In this document: one piece after another, positions 1-5,930 of the stretch
How the letters are laid out: each line of letters starts with the position of its first letter
How positions within the stretch are numbered: the stretch's first letter is position 1
Origin: Firmicutes bacterium UBA6648
Lineage (GTDB): Bacteria; Bacillota; Clostridia; Peptostreptococcales; Anaerovoracaceae
Length of the DNA stretch: 7,028 nt
Direction of reading: 5' to 3'
Assembly (NCBI GenBank): GCA_002455605.1
Contig: DKLE01000066.1
Coordinates: 4,971 to 11,998 of the forward strand
Position numbers and translations under genes: made by a program
Notes under the pieces: model-generated
What the model was told of the DNA's origin: nothing
The model's input: the letters and a program-made list of their open reading frames with translations, nothing else
Databases searched by the model: none

Positions 1-13
1 GCTTTGCAAATAG
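1..13 (+). CDS. Possible 3' end of an upstream gene (gap expected from synteny)
   Basis: A reading frame starting at base 2 reads Leu-Cys-Lys and stops at TAG (11-13), just before a GGGGAGGT ribosome-binding-like sequence. In Firmicutes the gene before pgk is usually gap (glyceraldehyde-3-phosphate dehydrogenase), so this may be its C-terminus. Three residues cannot identify a protein. The other two forward frames are also open here: frame 1 stops at 46-48, overlapping the pgk start, and frame 3 stops at 39-41. The assignment rests on synteny only. Confidence 0.25.
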
Positions 14-44
14 GGGAGGTCATGAATTATGGGGAGATTAGAAC
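13..44 (+). promoter_or_regulatory. pgk leader with two Shine-Dalgarno-like sites
   Basis: Two purine-rich sites precede pgk: GGGGAGGT at 13-20 and GGGGAG at 31-36. The second lies 8 bases before the ATG at 45 and is the likely working site. The first sits only two bases before another ATG (22-24) that opens an 8-codon reading frame ending in TGA at 46-48. That TGA overlaps the pgk ATG as ATGA. No promoter is visible in these 44 bases, so pgk is probably transcribed from upstream. Confidence 0.55.
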
Positions 45-1229
45 ATGAAAAAAACCGTAAAGGATATTGATGTTTCAGGCAAGAGAGTAATTGTCAGATG
101 TGATTTTAACGTACCTTTGAAGGATGGAGTTATTGCTGATGATATTCGAATTTCTTCTGCTATGCCTACAATTAAATATTTAATTGAAAACGGTGCAAAA
201 GTTATTCTTATGTCTCACTTGGGGCGGCCGGATGGTAAGGCGGATATGAAATATTCTTTAAAACCGGTGGCTGACAGAATCAGTGAAATTTTATGCAAAG
301 AAATCATATTTGTCAGTGTACCTGAGGTAGTCAATGAAGAGGTAAAGAAGCGTGCTGAAGGATTAAAATCCGGTGAAGTGATGCTTCTGGAAAATGTTCG
401 ATTCAGAAAAGAAGAAACGAAAAATGATGCTGAATTTTCACGAGAACTGGCTGGGCTGGCTGATATCTTTGTTAATGATGCATTTGGAACGGCCCACAGA
501 GCTCATGCCTCTACCGCCGGAATTGCTGATTATCTTCCGGCAGTTTCCGGGTTTTTAATTGAAAAGGAAGTAGAATTTCTTGGAAATGCTGTGGAAAATC
601 CTGAAAGGCCATTTGTGGCTATTATGGGCGGAGCTAAAGTCGGAGACAAAATATCAGTTATAGAAAATCTGCTGAAAAAGGTCGATACTTTGATTATCGG
701 AGGGGGAATGGCCTACACCTTCTTTAAGGCGCAAGGGTATGAGATCGGTACCTCCATTTTGGATGCAGATCATGTAGGGCTTGCAGCAGAGCTGCTGAAA
801 AAAGCGGAAGCGGCAGGTGTAAAATTAATGCTTCCTGTAGATGTAAAGGTAGCAAAAGAATTTAAAAATGATTCCATTGCAGCATATTGCGATCTGGATA
901 AAATACCGGCGGAGATGATGGGACTGGATATAGGACCCAAAACACAGAGCCTTTTTGTGGAAGCTGTTAAAGAAGCTAAAACAGTCGTATGGAATGGCCC
1001 GGTGGGAGTATTTGAAATGCCTAACTTTGCCGAAGGAACCATTGCAGTGGCTAAGGCCTTGGCTGAAAATACCGGCATTACAGTTATAGGCGGCGGAGAT
1101 TCGGCTGCTGCGGTGGAGCAATTTGGTTTAGCGGATAAAATGACTCATATTTCAACAGGGGGCGGAGCTTCTTTAGAATTCTTGGAAGGAAAAGTCCTTC
1201 CCGGTATTGCCTGCCTGCAGGACAAATAG
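45..1229 (+). CDS. pgk: Phosphoglycerate kinase
   Basis: Cytoplasmic glycolytic enzyme that transfers the acyl phosphate of 1,3-bisphosphoglycerate to ADP, giving 3-phosphoglycerate and ATP. The 394-residue length is normal for bacterial monofunctional Pgk, so there is no fusion to TpiA. The N-terminal substrate domain shows RCDFNVP (18-24), Arg35 in DDIRI, SHLGRP (57-62), ENVRF (116-120) and NDAFGTAHRAH (144-154), which supply the basic patch that binds phosphoglycerate. The C-terminal nucleotide domain shows GGAKVGDK (195-202), GGGMAY (219-224), WNGPVGVFE (316-324) and GGGDSAAA (349-356). The ATG at 45 gives the standard N-terminus and follows GGGGAG at an 8-base spacing. tpiA follows 58 bases downstream with no terminator between, so they are probably co-transcribed. 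Confidence 0.98.
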   Translation: MKKTVKDIDVSGKRVIVRCDFNVPLKDGVIADDIRISSAMPTIKYLIENGAKVILMSHLGRPDGKADMKYSLKPVADRISEILCKEIIFVSVPEVVNEEVKKRAEGLKSGEVMLLENVRFRKEETKNDAEFSRELAGLADIFVNDAFGTAHRAHASTAGIADYLPAVSGFLIEKEVEFLGNAVENPERPFVAIMGGAKVGDKISVIENLLKKVDTLIIGGGMAYTFFKAQGYEIGTSILDADHVGLAAELLKKAEAAGVKLMLPVDVKVAKEFKNDSIAAYCDLDKIPAEMMGLDIGPKTQSLFVEAVKEAKTVVWNGPVGVFEMPNFAEGTIAVAKALAENTGITVIGGGDSAAAVEQFGLADKMTHISTGGGASLEFLEGKVLPGIACLQDK

Positions 1230-1258
1230 AAACGGATTGTATCGGATTCGTTTATAAT
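1230..1258 (+). other. Small hairpin and TATAAT box in the pgk-tpiA gap
   Basis: Bases 1230-1237 can pair with 1246-1253 to form an 8-bp stem (one G-U pair) with an 8-base loop. Only TTTATAATG follows, so there is no U tract and it does not look like an intrinsic terminator. A perfect TATAAT (1253-1258) overlaps the end of the 3' arm, but no TTGACA-like box lies 16-18 bases upstream. It could be an RNA processing or stability site, a weak internal promoter for tpiA, or chance. Confidence 0.3.
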
Positions 1259-1287
1259 GCAATCAACTGTAGAAGTGAGGAGAGTTT

Positions 1288-2037
1288 ATGATTAGAAAAC
1301 CACTAATAGCGGGTAACTGGAAAATGTTTAAAACCACTGCAGAGGCCAAGGCCTTTGCAGAGTCTTTTATAAAGCTGTATATAAGTTCAGATGTTCAGGT
1401 TGCAATTTGCGCTCCCTTTACTCAATTGGGGGCATTGAAGGAAGCTTTTAAGGAAACGGACATCAAAGTAGGAGCTCAAAATATGCATTTTGCAGATGAG
1501 GGAGCTTTTACAGGAGAAATATCGGCGGCTATGCTAAAAGAAATCGGTGTTGATTATTGTATAATCGGTCATTCTGAAAGACGTCAGTATTTTGCAGAAA
1601 AGGATGAGACGGTAAATAAAAAGCTGCACAAGGCTTTTTCGGAAGGAATTGTGCCGATTTTATGTGTTGGAGAGAGCTTGGAAGAAAGAGATGCATCAAA
1701 AGCCTTTGAGGTTGTAAGAATCCAGCTGACAGGCGGACTTACAAGAATTTCTGCAGAACAGGCGGAAAAGATTGTTATTGCGTATGAACCGGTATGGGCT
1801 ATCGGAACGGGCAGAACAGCTACACCGGAACAGGCAAATGAAATGTGCGGCTTTATTCGGGATGTTATTGAAGAGCTTTATGATGATGTTGTGGCTGATA
1901 AGGTGATTATCCAATACGGCGGCAGTGTTAAACCGGCTAATGCTGCGGAGATAATGAACATGGACGAAATAGACGGGGCATTGGTAGGCGGTGCCAGTCT
2001 GAGTCCGGAAGAGTTCATTCAGATAGTAAATTTTTAA
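1288..2037 (+). CDS. tpiA: Triosephosphate isomerase
   Basis: Cytoplasmic TIM-barrel enzyme that interconverts dihydroxyacetone phosphate and glyceraldehyde 3-phosphate, feeding both halves of the aldolase product into lower glycolysis. Length (249 residues) is typical. All catalytic elements are visible: Asn10 and Lys12 in AGNWKM, the electrophilic His95 in IIGHSERR, the base Glu167 in YEPVWAIGTG, the flexible loop 6 around 171-179 (AIGTGRTAT), and the phosphate-binding YGGSVKP (210-216) and GALVGG (230-235) loops. The ATG at 1288 has GAGGAG (1277-1282) five bases upstream. eno starts 19 bases after the stop, which indicates one transcript. Confidence 0.98.
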   Translation: MIRKPLIAGNWKMFKTTAEAKAFAESFIKLYISSDVQVAICAPFTQLGALKEAFKETDIKVGAQNMHFADEGAFTGEISAAMLKEIGVDYCIIGHSERRQYFAEKDETVNKKLHKAFSEGIVPILCVGESLEERDASKAFEVVRIQLTGGLTRISAEQAEKIVIAYEPVWAIGTGRTATPEQANEMCGFIRDVIEELYDDVVADKVIIQYGGSVKPANAAEIMNMDEIDGALVGGASLSPEEFIQIVNF

Positions 2038-2042
2038 TATAT

Positions 2043-2050
2043 AGGGAGGT
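2043..2050 (+). promoter_or_regulatory. Strong ribosome binding site of eno
   Basis: AGGGAGGT lies six bases before the eno ATG, in a 19-base gap after the tpiA stop. The near-consensus site fits the high expression expected of enolase and fixes the start at 2057. Confidence 0.8.
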
Positions 2051-2056
2051 AATTAG

Positions 2057-3349
2057 ATGCCATTTATTGAAGAGGTAATAGCACGTGAAGTACTTGATTC
2101 CAGGGGAAATCCAACGGTAGAAGTTGAAATTTATCTGGAAGACGGAAGCATGGGAAGAGCAATTGTGCCTTCCGGAGCTTCAACAGGCGTACATGAAGCT
2201 GTTGAACTGAGAGACGGTGACAAGGGAAGATATTTAGGAAAAGGAGCATTAAAGGCTGTTGATAATGTTAATGATATTATTGCAGATGAGATTATCGGAT
2301 ATAATGTTCTTGATCAAGTCGGCCTGGATAAGCTGTTAATAGAACTGGATGGGACACCAAATAAGAGCAAGCTTGGAGCAAACGCTATTTTAGCCGTATC
2401 AATGGCGGCAGCTGACGCGGCAGCAAACAGTCTAGGTATGCCTCTGTTTCAATATCTTGGAGGAGTAAACGGAAAAATACTTCCGACTCCGATGATGAAT
2501 ATTTTGAACGGCGGATCCCATGCCGACAATACGGTGGATATTCAGGAATTTATGATTATGCCGGTAGGTGCGGCTAATTTCAGAGAAGCTTTGAGAATGG
2601 GTGCGGAGGTATTCCATAACCTGAAGGCTGTACTGAAAGATAAAGGCATGAATACAGCTGTTGGAGACGAAGGTGGTTTTGCACCGAATCTATCCACAAA
2701 CGAAGAAGCTATTCAGGTGATTATAGAAGCCATTGAGAAAGCAGGCTATAAATCGGGAACTGATATTAAAATAGCTCTTGACGTTGCGGCCAGCGAATTT
2801 TATGATGAAAAGACAAAAACATACAATCTCACAGGCGAGGGCGTAAAGAGAACTGCAGAAGAAATGGTTGCTTACTATGAGATGCTGGTTTCAAAGTACC
2901 CGGTGATTTCTATTGAAGATGGGCTAGCTGAAGATGATTGGGATGGATGGAAGCTGCTGACTGAACGCTTGGGAGAAAAAATTCAGCTGGTGGGTGATGA
3001 TTTGTTTGTAACAAATACGGAAAGATTAGCAGAAGGTATTAAAAAAGGAATTGCAAATTCAATTCTAATCAAGGTTAATCAGATCGGAACGCTTACGGAA
3101 ACTTTTGATGCTATTGAAATGGCTAAGAAGGCAGGATATACCGCAGTAGTTTCCCACAGAAGCGGAGAAACGGAAGACGTTACCATTGCAGATATCGTTG
3201 TCGGATTAAATGCCGGCCAGATTAAGACTGGTTCTCTTTCAAGAACCGATAGAATTGCAAAGTACAATCAATTGCTTAGAATTGAAGAATTACTTGATAC
3301 ATCAGGCCAGTATGCAGGTATGTCTGCATTCTATAATTTACGTGGGTAA
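2057..3349 (+). CDS. eno: Enolase (phosphopyruvate hydratase)
   Basis: Converts 2-phosphoglycerate to phosphoenolpyruvate in glycolysis; a cytoplasmic Mg2+ enzyme, often also an RNA degradosome or surface-associated protein in other bacteria. Length (430 residues) is standard. Visible landmarks: SRGNPTVEVE (15-24), PSGASTG (38-44) for the mobile active-site loop, GGSHADN (152-158, His155), QEF (163-165), GDEGGFAPN (203-211) with proton-shuttling Glu205, Mg2+ ligands Asp242, Glu287 and Asp314, Lys339 in IKVNQ as the catalytic base, SHRSGETED (366-374), and Lys390 in IKTG. It is the last gene of the glycolytic unit, because a strong intrinsic terminator follows 41 bases later. The gene for phosphoglycerate mutase, often found between tpiA and eno, is not here. 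Confidence 0.98.
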   Translation: MPFIEEVIAREVLDSRGNPTVEVEIYLEDGSMGRAIVPSGASTGVHEAVELRDGDKGRYLGKGALKAVDNVNDIIADEIIGYNVLDQVGLDKLLIELDGTPNKSKLGANAILAVSMAAADAAANSLGMPLFQYLGGVNGKILPTPMMNILNGGSHADNTVDIQEFMIMPVGAANFREALRMGAEVFHNLKAVLKDKGMNTAVGDEGGFAPNLSTNEEAIQVIIEAIEKAGYKSGTDIKIALDVAASEFYDEKTKTYNLTGEGVKRTAEEMVAYYEMLVSKYPVISIEDGLAEDDWDGWKLLTERLGEKIQLVGDDLFVTNTERLAEGIKKGIANSILIKVNQIGTLTETFDAIEMAKKAGYTAVVSHRSGETEDVTIADIVVGLNAGQIKTGSLSRTDRIAKYNQLLRIEELLDTSGQYAGMSAFYNLRG

Positions 3350-3390
3350 TCGAGTAAAAAAGTACGAAATTGCTGCGAAAATGTAAAAAA

Positions 3391-3436
3391 AAGGCTTTTT
3401 TCTGCTGGTTCAGGGAAAAAAGCCTTGATTTTTTTT
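3391..3436 (+). terminator. Rho-independent terminator after eno
   Basis: Bases 3391-3401 (AAGGCTTTTTT) pair perfectly with 3416-3426 over 11 bp. The 14-base loop can itself form a CTG/CAG mini-stem (3402-3404 with 3411-3413). After GA there are eight T residues (3429-3436). An A run (3385-3392) on the 5' side could extend the stem and gives terminator character on the minus strand too. It ends the pgk-tpiA-eno transcript. Confidence 0.9.
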
Positions 3437-3453
3437 GGGACATATGGTAGACT
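3425..3453 (+). promoter_or_regulatory. Predicted sigma-A promoter for secG
   Basis: TTGATT (3425-3430) and TAGACT (3448-3453) are separated by exactly 17 bases. A TG at 3445-3446 forms an extended -10 (TGG before TAGACT). The predicted transcript would start near 3460, leaving a leader of about 25 bases with the ribosome binding site AGGAGGTG (3473-3480). The -35 box lies on the terminator's last stem bases and U tract. Confidence 0.6.
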
Positions 3454-3485
3454 CTAGAAGTTAATCATATATAGGAGGTGCAGAT

Positions 3486-3716
3486 ATGAAAACATTTCTT
3501 ATGGTTGTGCTTGCAATTGCCAGTATTATTCTCATTGCAAGTATTTTGTTGCAATCAGGAAACAGTGCAGGTTTATCCGGTTCAATCGGAGGCGGCGCGG
3601 AGCAACTGTTTGGTAAGAAAAAAAGCAAGGGATATGAAGCGATTCTAAGCAAAATTGCTACAGCTGCAGCAGTTTGCTTTATTGTAATTTCATTAGCATT
3701 AGTTACTATTGAATAA
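3486..3716 (+). CDS. secG: Preprotein translocase subunit SecG
   Basis: Small membrane subunit of the SecYEG export channel; it assists SecA-driven translocation but is not essential in most bacteria. The 76-residue protein has the family layout: hydrophobic segment 1 (about 3-22), a Gly/Ser-rich loop with LLQSGNSAGLSGSIGGGAEQ (21-40) and LFGKKKSKG (41-49), then hydrophobic segment 2 (about 56-73). The loop sequence is diagnostic for SecG. AGGAGGTG at 3473-3480 is well placed for the ATG. It sits after eno, as in many Firmicutes, but has its own predicted promoter. The usual followers rnr and smpB are not next; hppA is. Confidence 0.95.
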   Translation: MKTFLMVVLAIASIILIASILLQSGNSAGLSGSIGGGAEQLFGKKKSKGYEAILSKIATAAAVCFIVISLALVTIE

Positions 3717-3731
3717 TTGATTAGGTATAAT
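3703..3731 (+). promoter_or_regulatory. Candidate promoter for hppA
   Basis: A perfect TATAAT (3726-3731) has TTACTA (3703-3708) 17 bases upstream, a weak -35 that lies inside the end of secG. Transcription would begin near 3738 and give a leader of about 97 bases containing the stem-loop at 3766-3819. A second pair, TTGAAT (3709-3714) and CATTAT (3732-3737), also has 17-base spacing. The region is very AT-rich, so such matches are not strong evidence. Confidence 0.35.
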
Positions 3732-3765
3732 CATTATTATATTTGTTCATTATTAAAATTAAATA

Positions 3766-3819
3766 TTACTTTTAGTTTAAGAGGTGTCAAGGACGCCTCT
3801 TAAATGTCGTTAAAAGTAA
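3766..3819 (+). promoter_or_regulatory. Long stem-loop in the hppA 5' leader, next to the ribosome binding site
   Basis: The inner stem pairs 3777-3788 with 3792-3803: 12 bp with one G-U pair and an AAG triloop. It can be extended by T3776-A3804 and G3775-T3805. An outer stem pairs TTACTTTTA (3766-3774) with TAAAAGTAA (3811-3819) over 9 bp. The two stems are separated by a 3' bulge of about five bases (3806-3810). No U tract follows; the hppA ribosome binding site AGGGAGGA (3821-3828) starts two bases after the stem. It looks like a regulatory or stabilising mRNA leader rather than a terminator. I cannot match it to a known RNA family. Confidence 0.65.
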
Positions 3820-3834
3820 GAGGGAGGAATTATT

Positions 3835-5853
3835 ATGAGTAGTATTTTTGCTATTGCAGTAGTCGCTGCAGCAATCATTGCTCTGGTATTCGCTTACGGT
3901 CTTTCTTCATGGATTGGAAAAGTAGATGAAGGCAATGACAGAATGAGAGAAATTGCCGGTTACATCAGAGAAGGTGCCATGGCGTTTCTAAGAAGAGAAT
4001 ACAAGACAATGGTAATTGTTATCGTAGTGCTGTTTGTGTTAATCGGTGTTGGTTTAAACAACTGGATAACAGCAGGTCTTTATGTGGTAGGTGCATTGCT
4101 TTCTGTGCTTGCAGGTTATTGCGGCATGCGTGTGGCCACAAAGGGTAACGTAAGAACAGCTCAGGCAGCTTATGAGAGTGGTATGAGCAAGGCTCTTAAG
4201 GTGGCTTTCCGTTCCGGGGCCGTTATGGGTCTTTGTGTAACCGGACTTGGTCTTTTAGGATTAGGTGTTGTGTTTGTAGCGTTAGATCTTGCTACTGTAG
4301 TACAGTGCGTAACAGGTTTTGGACTTGGAGCTTCTTCCATGGCATTATTTGGACGTGTTGGCGGCGGTATTTATACAAAAGCTGCTGACGTTGGTGCGGA
4401 CCTGGTAGGTAAGGTTGAAGCTGGTATTCCTGAAGATGATCCTAGAAATCCTGCAGTTATTGCCGATAATGTAGGTGACAACGTAGGTGACGTTGCAGGT
4501 ATGGGATCAGACTTATTTGAATCTTATGTTGGTTCAATTATTTCTGCTATTACTCTTGCCGCCGTTGCAGCGGTAAATTCAGGCGGAGCATTCAATGAAG
4601 CAACAGCTGCTTTATTCCCGCTTGTGCTGTCAGCTATAGGTATTATTGCATCACTTATAGGTATTATGGGAGTTCGAGGCAAAGAGGGCGGAAACCCGGC
4701 TCAGGCTCTTAACATGGGAACATATATTTCAGGTATTATTGTAATTATTGCATCATTTGTTCTTTCAAAGACAATGCTTGGCAGCATGAATTATGCTATT
4801 GCAATTATTGCGGGTCTTATCGTTGGTATTGCAATCGGTAAAATTACGGAAGTTTATACATCCGGTGATTATAAACACGTAAAGAAAATCGCGGAACAGT
4901 CACAAACTGGTGCAGCTACAACTATCATTTCAGGTTTGGGTGTAGGAATGCTGTCCACTGTATGGCCTGTAATTTTTATCTGCATAGGTATCTTCGCAGC
5001 ATACAGATTTGCTGGTGTATACGGTATTGCTCTTGCAGCAGTGGGCATGCTTTCCACAACGGGTATGACTGTAGCCGTTGACGCATATGGTCCGGTATCT
5101 GATAATGCCGGTGGTATCGCAGAAATGTCAGAGCTTCCCCATGAAGTTAGAAATATTACAGACAAGCTGGACTCAGTGGGTAACACAACTGCCGCAATCG
5201 GTAAAGGGTTTGCAATCGGTTCCGCTGCTTTAACTGCTTTAGCCTTGTTTGTATCCTATGCAACAGTTGCTGATTTATCTGGAATCAGTTTACTTGAGCC
5301 AATTGTAATCGTAGGTGTGTTTATCGGAGCTATGCTTCCTTTCTTATTCTCAGCATTAACAATGAATTCAGTTGGTAAAGCTGCCAATGATATGATTGAA
5401 GAAGTTAGAAGACAGTTCCGAGAAGATAAGGGTATTATGGAAGGAACTTCAAAGCCTGACTATGCTAGATGCGTAGATATTTCTACAAAAGCAGCCCTTA
5501 AGGAAATGGTAGCCCCTGGTTTAATCGCTATCGTGGCTCCCCTTGCTGTAGGTATTGTTCTTGGAGCTGAAGCTCTAGGCGGTATGCTTGGAGGAGCACT
5601 TTCCTCAGGAGTATTGCTTGCCATCATGATGGCTAATGCAGGCGGTGCATGGGATAATGCCAAGAAGTATATTGAAGAAGGTCATTTTGGCGGCAAGGGT
5701 TCCGAGCCTCATAAGGCTGCAGTTGTTGGTGACACTGTAGGTGACCCGTTCAAAGATACATCCGGTCCGTCCATCAATATCTTAATCAAGCTGATGACAA
5801 TCGTGGCAGTAGTTTTTGCTCCTTTATTTGTAGCAATTGGTGGATTAATCTAA
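3835..5853 (+). CDS. hppA: Membrane-bound ion-translocating pyrophosphatase, K+-dependent, probably Na+-pumping
   Basis: Integral membrane protein that hydrolyses pyrophosphate to two phosphates and pumps Na+ and/or H+ out of the cytoplasm. At 672 residues, with many hydrophobic segments from residue 4 to the end, it fits the 16-helix family. Active-site motifs: DVGADLVGKVE (185-195), DNVGDNVGD (211-219), and near the C-terminus NAGGAWDNAKK (601-611) and VGDTVGDPFKDTSGP (631-645). GNTTAAIGKG (449-458) has Ala453 and Gly456, the K+-dependent type; K+-independent enzymes have Lys and Thr. Glu229 in DLFES is at the position seen in Na+-pumping enzymes rather than the shifted Glu of plant H+ pumps; dual Na+/H+ pumping cannot be excluded. 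AGGGAGGA six bases before the ATG supports the start. It is monocistronic by its flanking signals. Confidence 0.95.
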   Translation: MSSIFAIAVVAAAIIALVFAYGLSSWIGKVDEGNDRMREIAGYIREGAMAFLRREYKTMVIVIVVLFVLIGVGLNNWITAGLYVVGALLSVLAGYCGMRVATKGNVRTAQAAYESGMSKALKVAFRSGAVMGLCVTGLGLLGLGVVFVALDLATVVQCVTGFGLGASSMALFGRVGGGIYTKAADVGADLVGKVEAGIPEDDPRNPAVIADNVGDNVGDVAGMGSDLFESYVGSIISAITLAAVAAVNSGGAFNEATAALFPLVLSAIGIIASLIGIMGVRGKEGGNPAQALNMGTYISGIIVIIASFVLSKTMLGSMNYAIAIIAGLIVGIAIGKITEVYTSGDYKHVKKIAEQSQTGAATTIISGLGVGMLSTVWPVIFICIGIFAAYRFAGVYGIALAAVGMLSTTGMTVAVDAYGPVSDNAGGIAEMSELPHEVRNITDKLDSVGNTTAAIGKGFAIGSAALTALALFVSYATVADLSGISLLEPIVIVGVFIGAMLPFLFSALTMNSVGKAANDMIEEVRRQFREDKGIMEGTSKPDYARCVDISTKAALKEMVAPGLIAIVAPLAVGIVLGAEALGGMLGGALSSGVLLAIMMANAGGAWDNAKKYIEEGHFGGKGSEPHKAAVVGDTVGDPFKDTSGPSINILIKLMTIVAVVFAPLFVAIGGLI

Positions 5854-5879
5854 TAATCAATATATTTTAAGTAATTATG

Positions 5880-5908
5880 ATACCGCTTCGTTAGAAGCGG
5901 TATTTTTT
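5880..5908 (+). terminator. Rho-independent terminator after hppA
   Basis: Bases 5880-5889 pair with 5894-5903 over a perfect 10 bp (ATACCGCTTC arm) closed by a GTTA loop. Six T residues (5903-5908) follow or overlap the end. It lies 26 bases after the hppA stop. Confidence 0.92.
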
Positions 5909-5918
5909 AAAGGAATTT

Positions 5919-5924
5919 TAGAAT
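5919..5924 (+). promoter_or_regulatory. Possible -10 box before the short-chain dehydrogenase gene
   Basis: TAGAAT matches the -10 consensus at five of six positions. No convincing -35 box lies 16-18 bases upstream, where the sequence is the 3' arm of the hppA terminator. If used, transcription would start near 5931, which would favour the internal ATG at 5949 as start codon. Read-through of the hppA terminator is the alternative source of transcript. Confidence 0.25.
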
Positions 5925-5930
5925 TGTCGA

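Noticed and set aside
770..1121. Two overlapping minus-strand open frames of 98-102 codons inside pgk
   Set aside because: They lie fully within a confidently assigned gene and have low-complexity Ser-rich or Cys/Phe-rich translations that look like antisense shadows.
1230..1253. Hairpin after pgk as an intrinsic terminator
   Set aside because: No U tract follows, and the closely spaced tpiA needs transcription from upstream.
3775..3805. Inner hppA leader hairpin as the terminator of secG
   Set aside because: There is no run of T residues after it on the + strand, nor a clear one on the minus strand, although it could still influence the 3' end of a secG transcript.
4441..4512. Apparent internal repeat of GTAGGTGAC in hppA
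   Set aside because: It encodes the conserved DNVGDNVGD catalytic motif of the family, so the repeat is explained by protein function.
4869..5186. Minus-strand open frame of 105 codons inside hppA
   Set aside because: Antisense shadow of a conserved membrane protein gene; the translation shows no recognisable motif.
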